Assembly: GCA_007128555.1 (NCBI GenBank)
Contig: SKXF01000357.1
Span: 1 to 8,934, forward strand
Direction: 5' to 3'
Length of the DNA stretch: 8,934 nt
From: Clostridia bacterium
GTDB taxonomy: Bacteria; Bacillota_E; SLMV01; PUMD01
The translations under genes were made by a program, and so were the position numbers. How positions within the stretch are numbered: the first letter of the stretch is position 1; each line of letters begins with the position of its first letter. Below are positions 1 through 5,517 of this stretch, piece by piece. The notes below the pieces were generated by a model. The model saw only the letters and a list, made by a program, of their open reading frames with translations, searched no databases and was not told where the DNA came from.

Positions 1-290
1 AACACCAGGATAGGATCGCATTCCTGGGAGTCCAGGTCACAGACAGCCTCTGCGACCAGGCCCTCGGTTTCGCGATGACCAATGATAACTTCCGAACCAT
101 CAAGAAGCCGGGTCACAAGGGCCTCATCGCCGTCCCGCGGCTCGAGGGCCGCAATCTCCGGGCGCGATAGAGAATCCAATGCCCCCCTCTCACGCACGGT
201 CAGACCCTCCCCCCAGATTTGGCTCATGGGCAACACCAGGTCCGGACGGGGGGACTGCCCTATGGTAATCACGCCCATGGTTTCGGTCAT
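1..290 (-). CDS. AroM family protein, N-terminal part (cut by left edge)
   Basis: The frame starts at ATG 290 and is open to the window edge, giving about 96 residues. The N-terminus MTETMGVITIGQSPR, followed by a polar stretch with GDEALVTRLLDGSEV, matches the opening of AroM-family proteins (ITIGQSPR-type strand and loop, then a threonine/leucine-rich helix). AroM was named from its linkage to aroL in enterobacteria. Its biochemical role is not established to my knowledge, and its fold is thought to resemble the Asp/Glu racemase superfamily. Its start codon overlaps the stop of the upstream DUF917 gene as ATGA, so the two are probably translationally coupled. A GGGGGTGA ribosome site lies 7 bases before the ATG, inside the end of the DUF917 gene. 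The family call is from sequence pattern. I do not assign the symbol aroM because there is no shikimate-pathway neighbour here. Confidence 0.82.
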   Translation of the reverse strand, partial: MTETMGVITIGQSPRPDLVLPMSQIWGEGLTVRERGALDSLSRPEIAALEPRDGDEALVTRLLDGSEVIIGHRETEGLVAEAVCDLDSQECDPILV

Positions 291-1366
291 CTCAGTGTCA
301 CCCCCAATATCTTCTCGCACTCATCCAGGTGAGAACCCGCTGTGACCCCACTGCCGAGGGACAGGTTCTCCCCTGGAACCCAGACAACGTGAACTTCTTC
401 TCCCTGCCGGGCCTTCAAATCTGCCGACAAGAGAGGACTGCCACATCCATCAAAAAGATGAACAAGATCGGGGAAAACCGCAAACTGGTGAGATGGTCCC
501 CAGAGCGCCATGTACTCGTTCAGAATAGGGATCTGCAGTTCCTCATCAGCCGTCATCACCACTGCCCGTCCGGAGTCAAACCCGCCCCGGCTTTCAAGGT
601 CTACTGATCGCAGCAGGCCGGAGCCAACGTGAAACCCACCCAGGACCTCCAGTACCGCCGAAATCCGGGACGACGCCCCAGGTGTCGCCGTCTGCCACGC
701 CTCTCCTACCTCGAGGGCCTGTGTGATGGCCCCGGGAGCACCGTGCTGCAGGGCATACCCGGCGCTTACGGGGTTGCGCGCCACGGCCACCAGGCCACCT
801 GCCCTCTCCGCCGCGGCCCTGACGAGGGCGGAGGCCGTGCCTACGTCCGCACATACCGACATCTCGAGATGGGCAGCTGCCCGGCGATCACCCCCCACGG
901 CCACCTGCAGGGAATCGTAACCAGCGCATTTCTCCAGGCCCATGGCACCCATGATCCCCAGGGGATGGGCCCTGCCATTGCAGGGAATATCGACGAGGGC
1001 AAGCCCGAGGGCAGCAGCCTGGAACCAACCGTTGACGGTGGCAGCGGGTCCATTTTCGTTGCTGATCAACCCCACCTGCTCTCGCGAAAGATCCGCTCTC
1101 TCCATGAGCAGCCGCACAGCGCACAAAAAGTCCTCCGGCAGCACTTGGGCTCCAGCTGCCGCCGGCGCACCCACCAAAGAGCAGGTGATCAGGGTCATAT
1201 CTGGGAGAACATCCCCCGGCGACAGCAGGAGCAGGTCTCCGGCTGAGAGGGCCATCTCCGCGAGCTCGGTGCCCAGGTTCACACTGCCTCCCCCACCCCC
1301 ACCAAGAAGCGCTCCCCCCATGACAGCTGCACGGGCATCTTCAGAATTCAACCTTCTTCCTCTCAT
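287..1366 (-). CDS. DUF917 / S-methyl-thiohydantoin desulfurase-like protein
   Basis: This 359-residue protein has the usual length of DUF917 (S-Me-THD) proteins, a family related to hydantoinase/oxoprolinase operons. Near the N-terminus is the family's glycine stretch, GGALLGGGGGGSV at about residues 17-29. The middle part has a SNENGPAATVNGW segment, then DIPCNGRAHPLG, which corresponds to the family's D-x-x-G-x-GRA-x-P region. The C-terminus has VPGENLSLGSG. I chose ATG 1366 because AGAGG precedes it by 7 bases. An in-frame TTG at 1420 would add 18 residues unlike the family start. The gene overlaps the AroM gene by four bases at its 3' end and is divergent from the binding-protein gene. 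The inferred role is hydrolysis or desulfuration of a hydantoin-like or cyclic amide compound; the substrate is unknown. It is probably cytosolic, since no signal peptide is visible. Confidence 0.85.
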   Translation of the reverse strand: MRGRRLNSEDARAAVMGGALLGGGGGGSVNLGTELAEMALSAGDLLLLSPGDVLPDMTLITCSLVGAPAAAGAQVLPEDFLCAVRLLMERADLSREQVGLISNENGPAATVNGWFQAAALGLALVDIPCNGRAHPLGIMGAMGLEKCAGYDSLQVAVGGDRRAAAHLEMSVCADVGTASALVRAAAERAGGLVAVARNPVSAGYALQHGAPGAITQALEVGEAWQTATPGASSRISAVLEVLGGFHVGSGLLRSVDLESRGGFDSGRAVVMTADEELQIPILNEYMALWGPSHQFAVFPDLVHLFDGCGSPLLSADLKARQGEEVHVVWVPGENLSLGSGVTAGSHLDECEKILGVTLR

Positions 1367-1487
1367 CGCCGATCCTCTCCGTTCCACTAGGATAAGACGT
1401 TCGCCGCCGAACAAGGGCAACCCTGCCGGTTGGGATTAATGAGTCAGTGCGTACCTGCATATAGATGATCGGAAGGAAGGTCAGTTC
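1367..1487. promoter_or_regulatory. Divergent control region with a GTTCG-N4-CGAAC dyad
   Basis: This 121-base gap separates the minus-strand DUF917-AroM pair from the plus-strand binding protein, so promoters for both should lie here. A perfect 5-bp inverted repeat, GTTCG-CCGC-CGAAC, is at 1399-1412 and could be an operator for the minus-strand genes, but it is short enough to be chance. On the plus strand TATAGA at 1460-1465 is a possible -10 box, about 23 bases before the binding-protein ATG, with only a poor -35 (TTAATG, 1436-1441). On the minus strand TATCCT (1395-1390) is a possible -10, without a well-spaced -35. These are weak matches. The divergent arrangement itself is certain from the flanking genes. 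Confidence 0.3.
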
Positions 1488-3014
1488 ATGCGTCTCTACG
1501 TTGTCATGGGCACCCTTTTGTGCCTTGTGATCGCCGCCTTTACAATGAGCAGCCGCGTCCTGGTGAGGGAGCCCGATGAAGAACCACTGGAGACGCTGGT
1601 CATGGCCGTTCCCGTGGAGATCCGGGACCTCTTTCCCCTGTCCGCAGTGGATCCTGTGACCCGCCTTGCAACCCACCTCATACACGAGCCCCTGGCCACC
1701 TATGACTCCAGGGGCAATCTCGAGCCTGTGTTGGCCCAGAGCTGGCACACTGACGACGGCGGGCACACCTGGACGATTCATCTCCAGCCTAACGTCAGCT
1801 GGCATGATGGTACCCCGTTCACGGCAGCCGACGTGATCTATACCTACAGGCTGGGCAAAGAGGGCGAGGAACTACCCTTCCCCCTCGCACAACAATTTGA
1901 TAACCTCATTGAGGTCACCCAGGTCCACGATCACCTGGTAAGGTTGAAACTGAGAAGACCCGAGGGCACACCTCCCGGGCTGATCACCATCCCCCTGGTT
2001 GCCCAGCACTGGGTGCAGCATCAGGGTACGTGGTCCTATAACAGATACACCCTGGGGACGGGGCCCTTCACACTGAAGCAGTGGTCACCCCACACGGCGA
2101 CCGTCTTCACCGCCCACAGCGACTATTGGAGAGCAGCGCCGGCACTCGATGCCATCGAGATCGTGCCCTTCAACGATCCCGGGTTGAGAACCCGTTCCGT
2201 GTCGAGCGGTTTCGCCCACTGCGCCCTCGAACCGGATTCTTCTGCAGAGGGTGTCCGGTTTCTTCCCCCGACCGATGTCGTGTACATGGCAATGCCCTCG
2301 GTCGGCCCCTTCCTCGTCTACCGCGCCGCTCGCCGGGCCATTGACATCGCCCTGGGACAGAGCCTGCGCGAGATGGAGACATCGGTCGACATCCCGGCCA
2401 CTGGCCCCTGGCCTCCTCCGTCCCCCCTGCACCGCCCCGAGGAAGAGATGGTCATCGATGAGGATCCGAATGCTCTCCTGGACGAAATCTGGACCGGCCG
2501 GGATGACGACGGGGTGCGCCTGTCGGGCGATCAGCGGGCCGAGTTCACCCTGATGGTCCCAATCTGGGAATACCTTCCCCAGCTGGCCAACTGGATTGCG
2601 AGGTCCCTGGCAGACATTGGCGTTTCTGTGATCATTGAGACCACGTCCCTGCTGGATATGGAGAAACGACTCGCAGGTGGAGACTTTGAGGCAGCCCTGG
2701 TCCAGGTCCGAACAGGACCCAATCCCGATCTGGGCCATCTGCTGTCGAGCAGCGCCATTGGCACCGGCTATAACGACGCCCGGTATCAGAATCCCACGGT
2801 GGATCTCCTGCTGCACTCGCTGGTTGCATCCTCACCTGGAGCCAGAGAAGAAACAGCTAGGGAAATACTGAGCATACTCACGCAGGACGTGCCCGCTGCC
2901 TGGCTCTACTATCCTCAGACCCGAGTGCTCATCTCTGACCCGGTGCACAACCTGGAGTGGCTCCCGGGCCCCCTGGTGAATCGCCCGGAGATGATCCGCA
3001 TTGTGGGCCCGTAA
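1488..3014 (+). CDS. ABC transporter substrate-binding protein, family 5 (peptide/nickel type)
   Basis: This is a 508-residue extracytoplasmic solute-binding protein of the DppA/OppA type. The ATG follows an AAGGAAGG site at a suitable distance. Residues 3-20 (LYVVMGTLLCLVIAAFTM) form a hydrophobic signal or anchor. No lipobox is present: C12 lies in TLLC rather than L-A/S-G/A-C, so it may be a membrane-anchored or secreted form. The mature part has the family hallmarks in order: a PLSAVDPVTRLATHLIHEPL opening, a LEPVLAQSWHTDDGGHTWTI segment, then VSWHDGTPFTAADVIYTY (about residues 103-120), and TGPFTLKQW in the middle. The C-terminal lobe has FEAALVQVRTGPNPD and the final AAWLYYPQTRVLIS. The usual central A-x-x-AIDR region is poorly conserved (AARRAIDIALGQSL). 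Length is slightly short for the family. No permease or ATPase gene is next to it in the window, so it may be an orphan that uses a transporter encoded elsewhere. Confidence 0.93.
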   Translation: MRLYVVMGTLLCLVIAAFTMSSRVLVREPDEEPLETLVMAVPVEIRDLFPLSAVDPVTRLATHLIHEPLATYDSRGNLEPVLAQSWHTDDGGHTWTIHLQPNVSWHDGTPFTAADVIYTYRLGKEGEELPFPLAQQFDNLIEVTQVHDHLVRLKLRRPEGTPPGLITIPLVAQHWVQHQGTWSYNRYTLGTGPFTLKQWSPHTATVFTAHSDYWRAAPALDAIEIVPFNDPGLRTRSVSSGFAHCALEPDSSAEGVRFLPPTDVVYMAMPSVGPFLVYRAARRAIDIALGQSLREMETSVDIPATGPWPPPSPLHRPEEEMVIDEDPNALLDEIWTGRDDDGVRLSGDQRAEFTLMVPIWEYLPQLANWIARSLADIGVSVIIETTSLLDMEKRLAGGDFEAALVQVRTGPNPDLGHLLSSSAIGTGYNDARYQNPTVDLLLHSLVASSPGAREETAREILSILTQDVPAAWLYYPQTRVLISDPVHNLEWLPGPLVNRPEMIRIVGP

Positions 3015-3048
3015 GGGTTATCTCTGTCGCATAGCCCGTTGTATGTTC

Positions 3049-3065
3049 TTGGTCAGTTGACCCAA
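3049..3065. promoter_or_regulatory. Imperfect dyad downstream of the binding protein
   Basis: TTGGTCA-GT-TGACCCAA is an almost perfect palindrome, with one extra C in the right arm, 35 bases after the binding-protein stop. It resembles operators of GntR/FadR-type regulators (TTGGT...ACCAA). It could also be a short hairpin, but no T-tract follows on either strand, so it is not a convincing terminator. Function is unproven. Confidence 0.25.
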
Positions 3066-3094
3066 CCCTAATAGGGCGGCCAGCCACAGGAATC

Positions 3095-3486
3095 TCATCG
3101 AGACTCGCTCTCACGGATCACCAGAGCCCCCATGATGGCCTGAGCTCCGTAGTGTGGTAGGGCAGCACAAAACGAGGAAGCAGGGTGTGGGTGGATCCGC
3201 AGTACATGTGCAGGATCTCGATTACTTGCCTGTCCCCTTTAAGTACCACCACCTGCCGAGACTTGTACTCATGATGATGCATACCCTCCCGGCTGCAACT
3301 GCGAAAGGTGCGAGGGACCAGGTGTTCACCTGCCTCACCCCCCTGCAGCAAAGGAAGATAACCCGGCATACACTCCTTGATGTCCAGTCCCAGTCCAGAG
3401 AATAAACAGAACAAAAAGGATGGCCATGACGATCGCAGACACAGCAGTCCGAGAACTTGTATGCCTCAGTGAAACCGCTCCTTCAT
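3095..3486 (-). pseudogene. Decayed small membrane-anchored protein gene, family unknown
   Basis: No single frame covers this stretch, but three consecutive minus-strand frames carry protein-like pieces. An ATG at 3486 starts MKERFH and then meets a stop. In another frame, around 3445-3390, lies SAIVMAILFVLFILW, a clear single membrane segment. From about 3400 a second frame reads GLGLDIKECMPGYLPLLQ and, further on, QVVVLKGDRQVIEILHMYC until a stop at 3118. The third frame at the end reads LPHYGAQAIMGALVIRE and stops at 3095. At least two or three frame breaks would be needed to join these into a protein of about 130 residues with an N-terminal anchor. I do not recognise the family. The alternative is that this is non-coding sequence with chance open frames, but the membrane segment and the plausible C-terminus argue for a dead gene. 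It is convergent with the binding-protein gene. Confidence 0.4.
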
Positions 3487-3667
3487 AGTGACGAGGGAAT
3501 CCTCACTAATCTGCCTCTTTACTTGAAACTCTCCCCATCCTACCATGGTTCCAAGATGTCAGACAGTAAACTGAACCAAGGGTAGTCCCGAGTCCCCGAG
3601 AGAAGGCCGGATTCAACCCTTCCCTCACGAAACGCACAAGAGCAAACCTAGACGGGAGGAATCCCCC
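3487..3667 (+). other. Leader region of the cyclase gene
   Basis: I see no gene here. It must carry the control region of the downstream formamidase-like gene, but no well-spaced -35/-10 pair is evident. TTGAAA near 3523 has no partner at 16-18 bases. The only clear signal is the strong ribosome site GGGAGGA at 3654-3660, 7 bases before the TTG start. Confidence 0.3.
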
Positions 3668-4327
3668 TTGAAACCAATCGACATAACCCTGGGCCTTTCC
3701 TCGAGTGTCGCCTCCTGGCCCGGCGATCGTCCCTTTAATTTTCGTTGGACAGCTCGCATGGAAGATGGAACCTCCGTAAATCTATCGGAGATCTGCATGA
3801 GTCCCCATGTGGGGACTCATATCGATGCCCCTTTGCACTTCCTTGCCGATGGGATGAGCGTGGATCAAATCCCCCTGGAACCCTTGATGGGTGACTGCTT
3901 CGTTTTAGACCTGGGTGCAAGTCCAGGCAGCTCCAGCTGCATTGATGTTACTGAACTGGCGGCTTCAAAGACCGAGTTTTCTGAGGACTCTCCCCATCGA
4001 CTTCTTCTGAACACCCATTACCAGCGACACAAGCCCTTCAATCCGGAATTCCGTCGTCCCTCTCTGGAGGCAGTTCACTGGCTCTCAGAACAGGGTACAA
4101 TCCTGCTAGGCACTGACGCACCCTCGGTAGATGATTACCATAGCACAACCATGGACGTCCACCGATATTGCCACCGTCACCACCTTACCATCCTGGAGAA
4201 CCTTGACCTGACAGCAGTTTCCCAGGGCTGGTACCAGTTGCTGGCCCTGCCTTTACGAATTATTGGCGGGGAGGCAGCGCCCGCAAGGGTTATTCTCATT
4301 CCCCATAAAAATACGGAAGGGAGTTAG
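3668..4327 (+). CDS. kynB: Cyclase family protein, kynurenine formamidase-like (arylformamidase)
   Basis: This 219-residue protein belongs to the cyclase/KynB family of metal-dependent amidohydrolases. The metal motif H-x3-HxDxPxHF is intact as SPHVGTHIDAPLHF, with H47, H51 and D53 as ligands and H57 as the likely catalytic histidine. Downstream, GTDAPSVDDYHSTTMDVHR (149-166) provides a further histidine at 165, and ILENLDL provides E177. The 12-residue spacing between these two is as I recall for bacterial KynB. The LLALPLRIIGGEAAPARVIL ending is also typical, and length fits (about 205-220). KynB hydrolyses N-formylkynurenine to kynurenine and formate. The gene starts at TTG 3668, supported by GGGAGGA 7 bases upstream; the next in-frame ATG would remove the first 30 residues. 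No kynA or kynU is present in the window, so another N-acyl or cyclic amide substrate is possible and the symbol is provisional. It is followed in the same direction by a dead M55 peptidase. Confidence 0.85.
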   Translation: MKPIDITLGLSSSVASWPGDRPFNFRWTARMEDGTSVNLSEICMSPHVGTHIDAPLHFLADGMSVDQIPLEPLMGDCFVLDLGASPGSSSCIDVTELAASKTEFSEDSPHRLLLNTHYQRHKPFNPEFRRPSLEAVHWLSEQGTILLGTDAPSVDDYHSTTMDVHRYCHRHHLTILENLDLTAVSQGWYQLLALPLRIIGGEAAPARVILIPHKNTEGS

Positions 4328-4396
4328 TAAGGTGAACCATACGGGACCCTCCATCGGGACTCCCCTGACGGCCATTTAGTTTTCTCGGAGGAATCC

Positions 4397-4565
4397 GTAT
4401 CAACGGATATGGAAGGTATATCAGGCATTGTCGATCGCAACTACTTAACCACGGAAGGCGTCGACCCACGATCGAGGCCCGCTTCTCATGACCCAGGACA
4501 TCAAAGCTGCGGTAAAGGGGGCCCTCAAGGCCGGTGCCACCAGGATCATCGTCTACGAAGGCTGA
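4397..4565 (+). pseudogene. M55 (DppA-type) D-aminopeptidase remnant, N-terminal part
   Basis: From 4397 the frame reads VSTDMEGISGIVD, the unmistakable first strand of M55 D-aminopeptidases (normally M-K-x-x-I-S-x-DMEGISG-x-V), with the metal-binding D and E retained. About 75 bases later, in a different frame starting at 4488, it continues LMTQDIKAAVKGALKAG and ATRIIVYEG. That is the family's next helix (LMTEEVNAA...AL.AGA) and the strand before its D-S-H motif. A TGA at 4563-4565 ends it exactly where the DSH motif should be. The start codon is also missing: a GGAGG at 4387-4391 sits just ahead of the family sequence but no ATG lies between. So there is a lost start, a frameshift and a truncation. 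From 4566 to about 4726 open frames continue, but I could not match them confidently to the rest of the peptidase. The gene lay 69 bases after the cyclase gene and may have been in its operon. Confidence 0.72.
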
Positions 4566-4751
4566 CATCACCTCTGCCGCCTGGGAAGGCCTTCATGCCA
4601 TCCATATGCGGCAACACATCGCATCATCTGGGAGCACGGCTCATTGTCCCGGCAGAGAAATGGAAATTGGACGCGCTGGTAGCAAGCTATCTAGTCGAAG
4701 ATCGCATGGTTTTCCAAGTACTGTGAAGATGGGGACGCTCCGGCAATATTT

Positions 4752-4799
4752 GAAGTACAGCCCCATTCCAATAAGTAGGGGGGCATGGGGCTGCACTTC
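4752..4799 (-). terminator. Long hairpin after the DUF1540 gene, probable terminator
   Basis: The arms 4752-4766 (GAAGTACAGCCCCAT) and 4785-4799 (ATGGGGCTGCACTTC) are complementary over 15 bases with a single non-Watson-Crick position. On the minus-strand RNA that position is a G-U pair, whereas on the plus strand it would be an A-C mismatch, which favours a minus-strand role. The loop is 18 bases. It begins about 11 bases after the DUF1540 stop codon, as expected for a terminator or 3' stabilising stem. The following sequence (TTCAAATATTG on that strand) is AT-rich but not a proper U-tract, so termination may be weak or the stem may mainly protect the transcript. Confidence 0.6.
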
Positions 4800-4810
4800 C
4801 TGGCGCTATG

Positions 4811-5059
4811 TCATTGCCCTTTCTTAATACCGTCGACGCCAACCTGGTTCGAGCCCTTCGCCACAAAGGATTTACAACATGTTGCCATACAGTCATCGGC
4901 TGGGGTGGGAGATAGCTGCTGAGCCATGCTCGCATCCACATGATCGGGCTGCTGTGTACCAAACCGATCCGATGCCACCAGTATCTCGTTCGCAACACAC
5001 TTGTTCTGTGCGGCCCAGTAATGGCAGTTGTCCACCGTACAATGAATATGCTGATTCAT
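4811..5059 (-). CDS. DUF1540 domain small cysteine-rich protein
   Basis: This 82-residue protein opens with MNQHIHCTVDNCHYWAAQ and has six cysteines: C7, C12, C21, C57, C61 and C62. The C-x4-C-x8-C pattern near the N-terminus followed by a distal cysteine cluster (CMATCCKSF) is the pattern of DUF1540 proteins. These are small, probably metal-binding proteins found mainly in Firmicutes and of unknown function. The start is firm: GGGAGGTGA stands 7 bases before ATG 5059. TTGACA at 5091-5086 could be a -35 box, but no -10 follows at the right spacing. CATACTAT just upstream resembles a sporulation-type -10 (sigma-E/K), which would fit a spore former but is only a weak match. It is a single-gene unit between decayed stretches and ends just before a strong hairpin. 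No signal peptide is visible. Confidence 0.85.
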   Translation of the reverse strand: MNQHIHCTVDNCHYWAAQNKCVANEILVASDRFGTQQPDHVDASMAQQLSPTPADDCMATCCKSFVAKGSNQVGVDGIKKGQ

Positions 5060-5517
5060 CCGCTGCTCACCTCCCGCAAGTATGGTGTCAATAGTATGCT
5101 CCAGAGCCCTGGCGAACTACTGATCCGATAAGTGCTAGTCTTGCAGGGTTTTTGCTAATTGCCCAAACGAATGCTCAGCGCATACGGGATCACGATAAGA
5201 TCAAGAGAAACCGATTGCTACTCCGACTCCATGGTGATTAAATCAAACGTCGAAACCATCGGCTGGGAGGCATGCGAGGGTTTTCGTCCCATTGGCCAGC
5301 CCAGGCGTGACGCCTAATCTATTGCGTCCCCCTTCTCGGGATCTCACTCGTTCATCACAGGCAGCCTCTCACCGACTACGCCAGGTCAAAGAGGTGAGGA
5401 AGACCGTTGTTGTCTCTCGAAGCCGTGCAGACAGGTGCATTTCGTGTATCTGTGACGCGCTAGTATTCGCAGTTTAACAATAGATCCATTGGGCGTGTTC
5501 CCTGGTCCTGCAGAGCC
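5060..5517. other. Gene-poor stretch with one short palindrome
   Basis: I find no convincing gene in these 458 bases. The first part holds the DUF1540 ribosome site and promoter. A plus-strand frame from ATG 5171 to TAA 5317 (48 residues, with VIKSNVETIGWEACEGF) looks protein-like but has no ribosome site and no family I know, so it could be a remnant. A perfect 6-bp inverted repeat with a one-base centre, AGGCGT-G-ACGCCT, lies at 5303-5315. No clear terminator for the M14-like gene is visible at its 3' side (5460-5517). Confidence 0.35.

Noticed and set aside
629..1246. 205-residue plus-strand open frame
   Set aside because: It lies wholly antisense to the well-supported DUF917 gene and has no recognisable domain; it is a shadow frame of GC-rich coding sequence.
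1367..1420. Extension of the DUF917 gene to an upstream TTG at 1420
   Set aside because: The extra 18 residues do not resemble the family start, and the ATG at 1366 has its own ribosome site. The extension would also use up much of the divergent control region.
1341..1805. 154-residue minus-strand open frame across the divergent region
   Set aside because: It overlaps the starts of both supported genes and reads as low-quality, composition-driven sequence.
2085..2816. 243-residue minus-strand open frame
   Set aside because: It is antisense within the binding-protein gene, whose family match covers the whole stretch.
4566..4827. Open plus-strand frames continuing after the M55 remnant
   Set aside because: The frames overlap each other and the DUF1540 terminator, and none could be matched by eye to the rest of the M55 fold.
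5171..5317. 48-residue plus-strand frame with VIKSNVETIGWEACEGF
   Set aside because: The composition looks protein-like, but there is no ribosome site and no recognised family, so it is mentioned only under the gene-poor stretch.
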